The notes under the pieces were generated by a model, which did no database searches, was not told the DNA's origin, and was given only the letters and a program-made list of their open reading frames with translations. A program made the translations under genes and the position numbers. 64,000 nt of DNA from Sulfuricurvum sp. (lineage in GTDB: Bacteria > Campylobacterota > Campylobacteria > Campylobacterales > Sulfurimonadaceae): NCBI RefSeq assembly GCF_028710345.1, contig NZ_JAQTUH010000002.1:1-64000 (forward strand). Reading direction: 5' to 3'. Of this stretch, positions 53,411 to 62,328 are shown piece by piece; within the stretch, counting starts at the first letter, position 1; each line of letters begins with the position of its first letter.

Positions 53411-56071
53411 ATGAAAAAGATATTAACGCTTATTTTTCCCCTAACTATTACACTATATGGGGCGAGTTTCGATTGTATGAAAGCAAATTCTAACGTTGAG
53501 AAAATAATCTGTTCGGATAACGGGCTATCGGTACTAGATGAAAATCTCTCCAAAGCATTTAAAGAAGCAGTAAAAAGCACTAACGACAAAAACCGGCTCA
53601 AAAATGAGCAGTTTACATGGTTGAAAAAGCGGAATGAATGTAAAGATTCTAGTTGTCTGTATGAGGCTTATACAATTCAGCTAAAATACCTTAAAAATAA
53701 AGTGCAAACCCCATTTTCAACGACACAAAAAGCTCTCACACGTCCAGCATTAATGTCCGAAACACTTTATACTGATACCTATTATTCTCAAGCACCGAGT
53801 GACTCACTGGTATGGGCAAAAGCACTTTTGGGCTTAAATATTTCCGGATTTGCCCCTCATATAGAATCCAATACATGGACTGAATGCAACTATAAGAGCG
53901 GATTGATGACGTTGAGGGAAATTCAATCTCAATCAGGTAAGGATAAAACGTATCTGAAATTGTGGGCGGAGAATCAAAACCGGGTCTTTTCAGCATGTGA
54001 AGGAGGACCAGAGGACGATGTAATACCGATTCAACCTGTGGGGAAATTACCGCAGAGGGCACAAGGAGATTTTCTCTATCAACTCGGAAGTTGGAATTTT
54101 TATCGAAAAGACTACGTTGCGGCAATGGAAAACTATAAAGAGGTCGAAAAGCTGAACGATTCACCGCAGCGGCCGATGGCAGCCTATATGGTTGTGCGTA
54201 CGCTTGCGTATCAAAACCATGCCGAAGAAGCGTATCATAAAATCGGAGAGATTTTAGCCGATCCTTCCTTGCAAAGCATTCACGATATCGCTAGAAATTA
54301 TCGCTTTGTTATTATGAGTAATATGCGCTCTTTTAATTTGGAACTTACCCCAGAACTGGCAATGGAGCATTTAAACTGGCTTCAAAAGATTGTTCGCCTC
54401 TCTGCTGAAAATATAGAGCAACCGGAGAAATCGTTTACTGAGCAAAAAGATGCTTTGGCACAGTTCAATGTTTATTTTGCACCTTATGCACCTGATGGGA
54501 AAGGGGTTGATTGGTGGTTAACCTCTTATGAACCAGAAGGGCCCCGAATGCGTGCCGTAAAAGCTCTGGCATCTCAAAATCCTCTCATCGACTGGATGCA
54601 GGCAAAATGGGCATATAACGTATTCAATTACGATTGGCTTTGGTCGTTGCATCAACAAGACAACCCTTATTGGGAACAAAACCGGCATATAGTTACCCAT
54701 GCACTTACGCAGTGGAAAAAGACCAAAGACGGATCGTGGTTGCAAATTGCTATTCAACGCGTCCATCCAAAGGATGATTTGGCTTCTAAAATTCTCTCCG
54801 ATGCCGAACCTTATCTGAATAGTGCATGGAAAAACGAAACCCCAGAATATCGGATTTGGCTCTTTGATCTATGGAACAATGCTGTACGTATCCGCTTAGG
54901 ACGAGATGAAATTGACAAAGCTGATGCACTGATTTTCGGGCATTGGGATTATTTTGAAAAAGAGTTGCTCTATTTTCCAGAATCGATGGAGTACAGCTAT
55001 CGTAGAGATGATGTTAGACGAGTGTTAAATAAAACATTGCAGTGGTTAATCTATACAGGTAGGATTCAAAATGCACGCTCTTTGCTCGACGGTATACAAA
55101 AAAAGCTTCCTAACGAGTTTAATCAGTGGAAAAGCTTATTAGCGACAACACCGGATGAATCGGTCAGTGTCGCGATACTCACTGATTTTTATCGTTATGA
55201 ATTTTATAAGTACGATAATGACGATAAAGTTTGGCGCGAGATGATCGAACTTTTACCGTTTCAAATGCTTTATTCCATGACGACGGACGATCGGATTAAG
55301 CGAGAGTATCGAGGGATGATCGCTCGCACCCTCTTTACAAGAGCGGTATTGCTCCGATACGATAACGATCAGATCGATAAATACGCAGCTTTGGCCGCCA
55401 AGCTCAATCCTTCGATTCGTGAGTCGCTTTTGGCGAGTGTCGCCGGGCATAATCGGGATAAATACATCGCATTTCTTCTAAAAATGCCTCGTTTTCGCCC
55501 GGCACTCTATTTGGAGTATGCGGATGATCCGGAACGTAAAGGTGAAGAAAAAGGGATAAGACTCGATGCCATCGACGTATACAATCACAACGATAACAAC
55601 TGGTGGTGCCGATTTGATGAGGAAATGTTTAAAAAACGCATTTTCAATGCCATGGTGATCGTTCCAAACGACAACAATATCCTCTCATTTCACACCAGAA
55701 ATACAATAGAAGATCAAAGCCGAAGGGGTGAGTTGGAACCTTATCTCGATAATCAGCAAAAATTGCTAAATAATCATCCCTATATGGCATTTATAGATAA
55801 AAAAGAGATAGAGGCGTTGGAAAATATTCCATTGGGACCGCAATATCTCAGCGAAGCGGTGATCAAACGTGAAATGGAATCAGGTCTTGCTAAAACTGCT
55901 GAAGACCAAAACGAGCGGGCAGCCAATTTAAATCGTGCTGTCAGAACGACACGATACGGATGTAATCGTAATTGTCTGCATGGCGAATACTCTAAAAAAG
56001 CCTATGATCTGTTACACGAGCGGTATGAAGACACCCCATGGGCAAAAGCAACGCCGTATTGGTTTAAATAG
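53411..56071 (+). CDS. Large exported protein with N-terminal LprI-like (DUF1311) domain
   Basis: An 886-residue protein with a signal peptide (about 1-18, ending LYGA). The LprI-like lysozyme-inhibitor domain spans about 20-95, with its four conserved Cys (FDCMKANSNVEKIICSDNG, then NECKDSSCLYEAYT). The remaining 790 residues are rich in Trp and helical pairs, resembling an alpha-solenoid with TPR-like units (LYQLGSWNFYRKDYVAAMENYKEVEKL), ending in a Cys-bearing tail with GCNRNCLHGEYSKKAYDLL. I do not recognise this tail. It is monocistronic and periplasmic by prediction; the function is unknown. Confidence 0.65.
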   Translation: MKKILTLIFPLTITLYGASFDCMKANSNVEKIICSDNGLSVLDENLSKAFKEAVKSTNDKNRLKNEQFTWLKKRNECKDSSCLYEAYTIQLKYLKNKVQTPFSTTQKALTRPALMSETLYTDTYYSQAPSDSLVWAKALLGLNISGFAPHIESNTWTECNYKSGLMTLREIQSQSGKDKTYLKLWAENQNRVFSACEGGPEDDVIPIQPVGKLPQRAQGDFLYQLGSWNFYRKDYVAAMENYKEVEKLNDSPQRPMAAYMVVRTLAYQNHAEEAYHKIGEILADPSLQSIHDIARNYRFVIMSNMRSFNLELTPELAMEHLNWLQKIVRLSAENIEQPEKSFTEQKDALAQFNVYFAPYAPDGKGVDWWLTSYEPEGPRMRAVKALASQNPLIDWMQAKWAYNVFNYDWLWSLHQQDNPYWEQNRHIVTHALTQWKKTKDGSWLQIAIQRVHPKDDLASKILSDAEPYLNSAWKNETPEYRIWLFDLWNNAVRIRLGRDEIDKADALIFGHWDYFEKELLYFPESMEYSYRRDDVRRVLNKTLQWLIYTGRIQNARSLLDGIQKKLPNEFNQWKSLLATTPDESVSVAILTDFYRYEFYKYDNDDKVWREMIELLPFQMLYSMTTDDRIKREYRGMIARTLFTRAVLLRYDNDQIDKYAALAAKLNPSIRESLLASVAGHNRDKYIAFLLKMPRFRPALYLEYADDPERKGEEKGIRLDAIDVYNHNDNNWWCRFDEEMFKKRIFNAMVIVPNDNNILSFHTRNTIEDQSRRGELEPYLDNQQKLLNNHPYMAFIDKKEIEALENIPLGPQYLSEAVIKREMESGLAKTAEDQNERAANLNRAVRTTRYGCNRNCLHGEYSKKAYDLLHERYEDTPWAKATPYWFK

Positions 56072-56085
56072 TGGGTGTAATTAGC

Positions 56086-56988
56086 TCAGGACAAAATCGC
56101 CTTGGCTAACTCAAACTGATTGGCAGTCATAATATGAATTTTCGGATGGAGTGCTTTGAGCTCTTCGAAAAGGGTTTTGCTAAGGCTAAATCCGACACGG
56201 TACTCTTCTTCTGGGCTGATGAGTGAGGCTTCTTCGAGGGCTTCGACCCACTCATGCGGTACAAATATCCCCGGTACATTTTCATCCAAAAAGCGGGCAG
56301 TACGGAGTTTAGTTATCGGGAAATAGCCCAAAACAAGAACGCAATTTGCGTTATTTTCGCGGTTGGCTTCGCTCATCATATCGAGCAGTTTGCGGGCATT
56401 TTCGAGATCGTAGACGGGTTGGGAAATGATGGCGATGGCTCCGTGGGCTACTTTTTTCGCCATCCTTTTTTGAAGCGTTGCGGCACTTTTGGCATAGGCA
56501 TCGATAACGGCGAAGGGATAAATCTCTTGGACGGGGGCGAGAAGTTTTTGTTCTGCCAAGTCGGTTCCGTTGTTGAGTGCTGTGATGATATCGAGGAGGA
56601 GTTTGCTATTTCCCTCGAAAACCCCTTTGGCGTGCGGTTGATCGGAGTAGTGGGCGCTGTCGCCTGTGAGGGCGAGGATGGCGCGGACGTTGGATTCGTT
56701 GGCACCGAGGAGATCGGATTGGAGGGCAATGCGGTTACGGTCGCGCATGCTCATCGTGGCGAGCGTGGGGAGTCCGAAACGATCTTGGAGTTTCATCGCG
56801 GCAAAGAGGGCGTTGTATTTGAGTTTAGCCAGCGGGTTATCGGTGGTGCTGAACCCATCGACAAGTTTATCGAGACCCAGTGCAGCGATTTTCTCGATTG
56901 TCGGGGTGAACTGGGCTGAACGTGACGGTGTCGTCTCTAAGGTGATATAGGTTCCGTGACGGAGTTTATGGAGTAATGATTCGAACAA
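56086..56988 (-). CDS. metF: Methylenetetrahydrofolate reductase-family protein
   Basis: A 300-residue TIM-barrel flavoprotein-type sequence: ITLETTPSRSAQFTPTIEKI at the N-terminus (the Glu near residue 18 aligns with the catalytic Glu), SNVRAILALTGDSAH near 100-114 (folate/FAD strand), GAIAIISQPVYDLENARKLL near 180-200 and VLVLGYFPITKLRTARFLDENVPGI near 218-242. It reduces methylene-THF to methyl-THF for methionine synthesis. The N-terminal half departs from E. coli MetF, so a related folate-binding role is possible. It diverges from serB. Confidence 0.8.
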   Translation of the reverse strand: MFESLLHKLRHGTYITLETTPSRSAQFTPTIEKIAALGLDKLVDGFSTTDNPLAKLKYNALFAAMKLQDRFGLPTLATMSMRDRNRIALQSDLLGANESNVRAILALTGDSAHYSDQPHAKGVFEGNSKLLLDIITALNNGTDLAEQKLLAPVQEIYPFAVIDAYAKSAATLQKRMAKKVAHGAIAIISQPVYDLENARKLLDMMSEANRENNANCVLVLGYFPITKLRTARFLDENVPGIFVPHEWVEALEEASLISPEEEYRVGFSLSKTLFEELKALHPKIHIMTANQFELAKAILS

Positions 56989-57002
56989 AAGCTACCCTTG
57001 GA

Positions 57003-57020
57003 TATAATTACATCATTATA
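57003..57020. promoter_or_regulatory. Back-to-back -10 boxes between metF and serB
   Basis: TATAAT (57003-57008, plus strand) and its reverse complement ATTATA (57015-57020) form an exact inverted pair in the 52-base divergent gap. The spacing fits a -10 box for each gene (32 bases to serB, 26 to metF). Confidence 0.45.
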
Positions 57021-57040
57021 ACAAAAGTAGGAAGTTAATT

Positions 57041-57673
57041 TTGATAAAGTTAGCGGTATTTGATTTTGATTCGACGTTGATGGATGGCGAGACCATCGAT
57101 TTTTTTGCCGAAGCGCTCGGAATCGGTGAGCAGGTGAGTGCTATTACGGAGCGGGCGATGAATGGGGAACTTGATTTTTTCGAGTCACTTCAACAACGTG
57201 TCGGGCTTTTAAAAGGGTTGGAATTTGGTCTCGTCGAAGAGATTTGCCAAAACTTGCCCTATATGAACGGTGCTATTGAGACGATTGCAGAACTCAAAAA
57301 ACGAGAGATTAAAGTAATCTGTTTTAGCGGTGGGTTTCGCACTGCTACCTCGTATGCTAAAAATATCCTCGGATACGATGCCGATTTCTCAAATGTTTTG
57401 CACGCCAAAGATGGGAAACTCACGGGACTGGTCGGCGGAGATATGATGTTCGATTATTCCAAAGGGGATATGTTGCAACGTCTGCAAGGGCTTTTTGGAA
57501 TCAGTGAAGAGGAGACGATGGTTGTCGGTGATGGGGCAAATGATCGATCGATGTTTGCCCATGCGGGGACACGCGTTGCGTTTTGCGCCAAAGAGATTTT
57601 AAAAAAAGAGGCGAATGTTATCATTGATACAAAAGACCTCACCCAGATTATCACAAAGGTATTTACATGTTAG
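57041..57673 (+). CDS. serB: Phosphoserine phosphatase (SerB-type HAD)
   Basis: A 210-residue HAD phosphatase. Motif I is FDFDSTLMDGETID with Asp8 and Asp10, motif II is ICFSGGFRTAT near 94-104, the Lys is in YSKGDMLQRL near 141-150, and motif IV is VVGDGANDRSMF near 160-171. It makes serine from phosphoserine. No N-terminal ACT domain is present, normal for the short form. The start is TTG with AGGAAG upstream. It overlaps the next gene by 7 bases. Confidence 0.9.
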   Translation: MIKLAVFDFDSTLMDGETIDFFAEALGIGEQVSAITERAMNGELDFFESLQQRVGLLKGLEFGLVEEICQNLPYMNGAIETIAELKKREIKVICFSGGFRTATSYAKNILGYDADFSNVLHAKDGKLTGLVGGDMMFDYSKGDMLQRLQGLFGISEEETMVVGDGANDRSMFAHAGTRVAFCAKEILKKEANVIIDTKDLTQIITKVFTC

Positions 57674-58002
57674 AGAACTCATTATGGTTGCGTTACAACC
57701 CGACAAAAACAATTCGTGAAGTGTTGACCCGTATTTATGAATGCGATGCGGTTGAGATTAGTGATGATGAACGCGATTTGTATGCATCGCTTAAACGCCA
57801 TTTGACGAAAAAAGAGCTCAAGATGGTGATGATGAATGAGGCGGGAATGAGCAGTGATGAGATTGCAGCTGAAGTGGGTATCAAGGTAGAGGATTTAAAA
57901 CTAGCTCAACATAAAGCTTATCGTAAAGTCCGTCAAGAGAAGATTCGCACTGAAGTACGGGCCAATAAAGTCAAAGAAGAAGTCATTGAAGAGGAAGAAT
58001 AA
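57667..58002 (+). CDS. Small helix-turn-helix-like protein coupled to serB
   Basis: A 111-residue charged protein that I do not recognise. Residues about 45-85 read as a sigma-70 region-4-like helix-turn-helix (LTKKELKMVMMNEAGMSSDEIAAEVGIKVEDL); the C-terminus is a Lys/Glu-rich helix ending in EEEE. The start overlaps serB by 7 bases, so it is coupled. It might bind DNA or RNA polymerase; there is no other clue. Confidence 0.65.
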   Translation: MLENSLWLRYNPTKTIREVLTRIYECDAVEISDDERDLYASLKRHLTKKELKMVMMNEAGMSSDEIAAEVGIKVEDLKLAQHKAYRKVRQEKIRTEVRANKVKEEVIEEEE

Positions 58003-58096
58003 AAAAACTCTTTTAAATTTGTTTTATTAATAGTCTATTTATACTTTACGTGATATCATTGTGTTGATAAGCAAAAAATCAATATAAGGGAATCGT

Positions 58097-58429
58097 ATGA
58101 TGAAATCAACTTCGTTTTTACTTGCAGCGGTAGTTGCTGTTGGAATGATGAGTACAACTGTATCTGCTGATGATAAAAAAGGTCAAAAAGCATATTTGAA
58201 AACCTGTAAAAACTGTCATGGTAACGGTACAAAAGGTGCAGCGATGCATACACAAGATGAGTGGGAAGACCTTTTTGCAAACGGCGGAGAAAAAATGATC
58301 AAAGCACACGCAAAAGATAAATCTTCAGCATATTTCAACGGTGAAGCTTTCAAAGATCAAGCAAAAGATCTACGTGATTTCTTATTCATGTACGGTTCAG
58401 ATTCAGGAAATGTCCCTTCTTGCGGATAA
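58097..58429 (+). CDS. Small c-type cytochrome, paralog 1
   Basis: A 110-residue periplasmic monoheme protein. The signal peptide ends at VSA (residue 24) and the heme motif is CKNCH at 37-41. The usual distal Met is not obvious: Met50 is replaced by Leu in the paralog, while His51 and His71 are kept in both. The C-terminal NVPSC ends in a conserved third Cys. About 65 percent of the mature residues agree with the gene at 58560, so this is a tandem duplication. The upstream ribosome site is AAGGGAA. A terminator follows. Confidence 0.88.
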   Translation: MMKSTSFLLAAVVAVGMMSTTVSADDKKGQKAYLKTCKNCHGNGTKGAAMHTQDEWEDLFANGGEKMIKAHAKDKSSAYFNGEAFKDQAKDLRDFLFMYGSDSGNVPSCG

Positions 58430-58438
58430 CTTCTCATT

Positions 58439-58466
58439 AGCACCCATTTCTGGGTGCTCTTCTTTA
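58439..58466 (+). terminator. Rho-independent terminator between the two cytochrome genes
   Basis: AGCACCCA-TTTC-TGGGTGCT is a perfect 8-bp stem followed by CTTCTTTA, ten bases after the first cytochrome stop. It separates the two paralogs into distinct transcripts. Confidence 0.8.
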
Positions 58467-58559
58467 GCTCCATATTACCTTCAAGATAATAAAAATTAAT
58501 CCTTAATTTATACTAACTAAGATACTATTATTGCCATATTTATAATAAAAGGAAATATA

Positions 58560-58889
58560 ATGATCCATTTATCTCCATTTTTTGCTGTATCCTTTGCTTT
58601 GATGTGCTTCATGAGTACTACTGCATCAGCCGATATTGCTAAAGGTCAAAAGTGGTACGTTAAAAATTGTAAAGAGTGTCATGGGGATGGATCAAAAGGT
58701 GCAGCACTACATACTCAAGATGAGTGGGAAGAACTATTTGGCAATAGTGCGAAGCTGCTTATTAAAAAGCATGAAGGAAGTAAAGTCGAGTTGTATTTTA
58801 AAGGTGATGAATTTAAAGATCGATCGAAACATATTCGTGATTTTTTATTTGAATACGGTTCTGATTCTGGAAACGTCCCTGCCTGTTAA
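58560..58889 (+). CDS. Small c-type cytochrome, paralog 2
   Basis: A 109-residue paralog of the cytochrome at 58097. The signal peptide ends at ASA (residue 24) and the heme motif CKECH is at 37-41. The mature chain contains no Met at all (the last is residue 18, in the leader), so the sixth ligand cannot be Met; conserved His51 and His71 are the candidates. The C-terminal Cys109 is the last residue. It has its own upstream region with AAAGGAAA. Its stop overlaps the convergent lipoprotein gene by 4 bases. Confidence 0.88.
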   Translation: MIHLSPFFAVSFALMCFMSTTASADIAKGQKWYVKNCKECHGDGSKGAALHTQDEWEELFGNSAKLLIKKHEGSKVELYFKGDEFKDRSKHIRDFLFEYGSDSGNVPAC

Positions 58890-59491
58890 ACTTTTTGTTG
58901 GTTAAGTGTTATACTTAACCACTCTATCACTTGATGATTCACTTTATCCATATTTTTTTTCAATGCTTCAATTCCCCCTTTGGCATTATTAGACGCCGAT
59001 GGATGGGTTGAATAAAAATGTTTTGTTGCAATTACTTTTTTGGATTCCAAATCGATTAATCGATAGCTTATATCAATTATCCCCTCACTACTTCCATCCT
59101 CTTTTATTGTATGTTGAAAAATGGCTAGATTGGATTCAAGAATGTAATCTGTTTTTGCCCATGAAGCTGATGGAGCAACAGTAGAAAATAAGTTGCTGTG
59201 TTGAAGCGCAAGAAACAGAGTATTTTCTATCATACTAGAGGGGGTATCGCTCCATGCACTGTAGAGATAATTTCCTGATTCTTGAGTGGATGAGGAGTAA
59301 TGAATCGATTTGGTAGCAAGAGAGGATAATGTGATGGGTGCATTGAGTTTAATGCTTTTAGGTAAGCTGGTAGAAAAAGGAGTTATACCTGATGGTGCTG
59401 GAGTCAACAATGAGTATTCTGTAATCGCAGGAGTGTGAATAGAACATCCGCTAAAGAGTGCTAAGATAAGAAGTGGGAAGATTTTTTTCAT
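58886..59491 (-). CDS. ABC-type transport auxiliary lipoprotein (PqiC/LipF-like)
   Basis: A 201-residue lipoprotein with lipobox LFSGCSIH (Cys near 16), then YSLLTPAP and the conserved SIHYSSSTQESGNYLYSAWSDTPSSMIENTL typical of this auxiliary family, where W-S-D-x-P is conserved. It likely anchors in the outer membrane and contacts MlaD. It is last in the mlaE-mlaF-mlaD-lipoprotein operon (one-base overlap with mlaD). A small perfect hairpin (58900-58920) lies within its 3' end. Confidence 0.82.
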   Translation of the reverse strand: MKKIFPLLILALFSGCSIHTPAITEYSLLTPAPSGITPFSTSLPKSIKLNAPITLSSLATKSIHYSSSTQESGNYLYSAWSDTPSSMIENTLFLALQHSNLFSTVAPSASWAKTDYILESNLAIFQHTIKEDGSSEGIIDISYRLIDLESKKVIATKHFYSTHPSASNNAKGGIEALKKNMDKVNHQVIEWLSITLNQQKV

Positions 59492-60450
59492 TATTTTTCT
59501 CCTGGTCCTGGGGTTGGATTAGATGTTTTAAATAAGATGTCTGAAGGGCTCTCTTTGAGTGTTTTCAAAGTTTGTTCCATCTCCACTAATGTCGCACGGG
59601 ATTGTGCTAAGAGGGCATTGAGCTCTTGGGTGGAGGTTTGGATATCATAATCTCCTCGCGCCATACTACTTTGAATAGTCTCAATAAGGGCATTTGTTTT
59701 TTTTGAGGTCTCTTTCCATGCGTTCATACTAGGTCCGAAGCTATCTTTCATGGTGGTTCTAAAGGTTGCCATAGAATCATTGACGGTATCGGAGGATTTT
59801 CCGACTCTTGCCATCATATCATCCATATTTTTTCCAGTTTGGATAGAATTTTTGAGGAGGATATCGATTTCATCTTGATAATCCGCCATTTGGATTGAAA
59901 TATTTTTGAGATTTGCCAAGGTTTGTGAAAAGTTTTGGGCATTTTTATCATTTAAGATAGCGTTTGTTTTATCAAGTGTATAGGAAAATTTTGTGACAAC
60001 GCTACTAAGTGTTTCATCGAGTCGTTTAATTAATGAGGGTGAGGTCGGGATAACGGAGATATTTTTATCGGATGTTTGTAGTAGAGGGGCATTTTTTGCA
60101 CCTCCGGCGATTTCGATAAATGCGAGTCCCGTGATACCGAAAAATTTGAGCATAGCGGTAGAATCATTTTTAATAGGGGCTGTTTTTTTGATTTTTAAAA
60201 TAAGGACAACTTCTTCACTGTTCTGAGGATTGATTTGGATTGATTCCACTTGACCTACATCAACACCGTGAAATTTAACGGAGGCTTCGGGAGCGAGCCC
60301 TGATACCGATTCGGTAATATAGACTTTAAAGCGTTGGTATTCATTATCATCGTCGTTGTATTTGCCAAGCCAAAAGACAAAAATAACCATGGCAATGGTA
60401 AAAAAAAGGACGAATACCCCTACGATTGTGTAATTAACCTTGGACTCCAT
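59491..60450 (-). CDS. mlaD: MlaD-family (MCE domain) lipid-transport protein
   Basis: A 319-residue protein anchored by a TM helix at about 7-29. The MCE domain spans about 37-120 (FKVYITESVSGLAPEASVKFHGVDVGQVESI), followed by a long predicted helical tail of about 150-300 with coiled-coil character. MCE rings carry phospholipids between the membranes. It overlaps mlaF by 17 bases. Confidence 0.9.
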   Translation of the reverse strand: MESKVNYTIVGVFVLFFTIAMVIFVFWLGKYNDDDNEYQRFKVYITESVSGLAPEASVKFHGVDVGQVESIQINPQNSEEVVLILKIKKTAPIKNDSTAMLKFFGITGLAFIEIAGGAKNAPLLQTSDKNISVIPTSPSLIKRLDETLSSVVTKFSYTLDKTNAILNDKNAQNFSQTLANLKNISIQMADYQDEIDILLKNSIQTGKNMDDMMARVGKSSDTVNDSMATFRTTMKDSFGPSMNAWKETSKKTNALIETIQSSMARGDYDIQTSTQELNALLAQSRATLVEMEQTLKTLKESPSDILFKTSNPTPGPGEK

Positions 60451-61189
60451 GTGTCTCCTTTTGAAAGAAATAATCGATTATGGGATGATTGATTTTAAGT
60501 ACTTCAGGAAGTGTCCCCTCGGCAATCACCCTCTTTTCTCCTAATAAAACAAATCGATCTACAATATGATGTATAGTATCCAAATCATGGGTAACGATCA
60601 CTATAGTGAGTCCTAAAAGATCGCGAAGCTCTTTAATAAGGGCATCAAATTGACGTGAACTTAACGGATCAAGCCCTGAAGTGGGTTCATCTAAAAAGAG
60701 AAGTTTAGGATCAAGGGCGAGAGCGCGAGCAAGGGCTGCACGTTTAATCATCCCTCCGCTGAGTTGGCTTGGGTAAAGATGGACAGCGTGTGCCGGAAGT
60801 CCGACAAGATCAATTTTTAGTTTGACAAGCTCTTTAATCAATTTTGGTGGGAGATCGGTGTACTCTTTGTAGAGTAACTCAATATTCTCACCGACGGTGA
60901 GGGAGGAGTAGAGTGCACCTGATTGGAACAATACCCCCCATTGTCGTTGAAGAATTTGGGATTGCTGAAGATTTAGATTTTTTAAATCATATCCTAATAC
61001 CGAGAGTGAACCTGAAGATGGTTTGCCAAGGAGAATCATCTCTCGAAGGAGTGTTGATTTTCCTGAGCCGCTTCCACCCAAAAGGGCATATATCTCATTT
61101 TCATAAATCGTGCAATTAACTCCGTTATGAATTAGATTATTGCCAAAAGAGGTTACGATATTGCGTCCTTCGATAACTACTTTTTTCAT
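60434..61189 (-). CDS. mlaF: MlaF-type ABC ATPase
   Basis: A 251-residue ATPase of the lipid-transport complex. Walker A is GGSGSGKST at 38-46, the signature LSGGMIKRAALARAL near 143-157, Walker B LLFLDEPTSGLDP near 164-176 and the switch His in IVIVTHDLD. It overlaps mlaE by 4 bases. Confidence 0.94.
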   Translation of the reverse strand: MKKVVIEGRNIVTSFGNNLIHNGVNCTIYENEIYALLGGSGSGKSTLLREMILLGKPSSGSLSVLGYDLKNLNLQQSQILQRQWGVLFQSGALYSSLTVGENIELLYKEYTDLPPKLIKELVKLKIDLVGLPAHAVHLYPSQLSGGMIKRAALARALALDPKLLFLDEPTSGLDPLSSRQFDALIKELRDLLGLTIVIVTHDLDTIHHIVDRFVLLGEKRVIAEGTLPEVLKINHPIIDYFFQKETHGVQG

Positions 61190-62304
61190 AATTGTAGCTC
61201 TGTGAGGAGAATAGAGAAAATAGCGTCACAAGCGATGACCAAAAAAATAGAGTTTACGACACTCTTGGTCGTGTATTGACCGATACTCTCTGTATTGGAG
61301 GAGACTTGAAACCCTCGATAGGTTCCTACCAATGCGATAAGCATCGCAAAAAAAGGTCCTTTGACTATACCGATGACGAAATGTTTCATCGGCAGTGATC
61401 CTTGCAAGCGATGTATAAACTCACTGTAAGAGAGATGTGCTTGAGCGTTGGCAACGACCATCCCTCCGAAGATTCCTACCAAATCGGCAAAAAAGATAAG
61501 CAATGGCATGATAATCATTAGCGCAATCACGCGAGGCCATACGAGAAAGAGGTAAGGGTGAAATCCCATCGTTTTCATAGCATCAATCTCTTGGGTCATT
61601 TTCATCGCCCCAATTTGAGCCGTAAAGGCTGAACCACTCCGTCCGGCAATAACGATTGCTGTGATGAGAGGGGCAAGTTCACGGGTTAAAGAGATACCGA
61701 TCATATCAACGATGAGAATATCGGCACCAAATTTTTGGAGCTGTTCGACACTTTGATAGGCGATGACGACTCCGATTAAAAAAGCGCTGAGTGCGATAAT
61801 AGGGAGTGCGTCGGCACCGGAGGTAATAATGTGGGAGCTAATCGAGCGATAACGGATTAGCCACGGTTTACGAAGAGAGTGTAACAACACCATAAATGCT
61901 TCACCGAGAAAACTAAAGAAATTAAGAGTTTCTCGTAATGATTTGATACTCTCAACCCCAAGGCGAAAAAGAAATGTGGGACGTATAGGTGGAATCTCAT
62001 CGGCATGTGGATGGGGGTAGAGGAGGTGATAGAGTCGTAATTGCTCATCATTTGCACCGATGAGTTTTGAGGGGAATCCTAACGCTTCAAATTCACGGTA
62101 ATAGAGTTGTAAAAGGGCAATTCCGGCAGAATCAATCGTTGTAATCGCCGTTATGTCCCAATGTAAAGGTAAAGTTGGAGTAAAATTTTCTAATATCTCG
62201 GCAAGTGGGCGTAAAGTATGAAGTTGCCATTCCCCACTGCAGACAATACGGATATGATCATTTGCAGTATGTAGTTCACATGATGGGAGCGGCGTCTTTT
62301 GCAT
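61186..62304 (-). CDS. mlaE: MlaE-type permease fused to an N-terminal STAS domain
   Basis: A 372-residue membrane protein. The first 100 residues look like a STAS domain (WQLHTLRPLAEILENF, then DITAITTIDSAGIALLQLYYREFEALG), which is the separate MlaB in E. coli. The rest is the MlaE permease with five to six helices and the EQLQKFGADILIVDMIGISLTRELAPLITAIVIAGRSGSAFTAQIG region. The fusion joins MlaB and MlaE functions. It is the first gene of the operon. Confidence 0.9.
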   Translation of the reverse strand: MQKTPLPSCELHTANDHIRIVCSGEWQLHTLRPLAEILENFTPTLPLHWDITAITTIDSAGIALLQLYYREFEALGFPSKLIGANDEQLRLYHLLYPHPHADEIPPIRPTFLFRLGVESIKSLRETLNFFSFLGEAFMVLLHSLRKPWLIRYRSISSHIITSGADALPIIALSAFLIGVVIAYQSVEQLQKFGADILIVDMIGISLTRELAPLITAIVIAGRSGSAFTAQIGAMKMTQEIDAMKTMGFHPYLFLVWPRVIALMIIMPLLIFFADLVGIFGGMVVANAQAHLSYSEFIHRLQGSLPMKHFVIGIVKGPFFAMLIALVGTYRGFQVSSNTESIGQYTTKSVVNSIFLVIACDAIFSILLTELQL

Positions 62305-62328
62305 ATCTTATTGTAACGCAAGTTTGTT

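Noticed and set aside
56254-56919. Open frame of 221 codons on the plus strand opposite metF
   Set aside because: It is an antisense shadow of metF, with no ribosome site and biased composition following the metF codon pattern.
58900-58920. Perfect hairpin GGTTAAGT-GTTAT-ACTTAACC as terminator of the second cytochrome
   Set aside because: There is no T-run on either side and it lies inside the 3' end of the lipoprotein gene, so it was not listed as a terminator.
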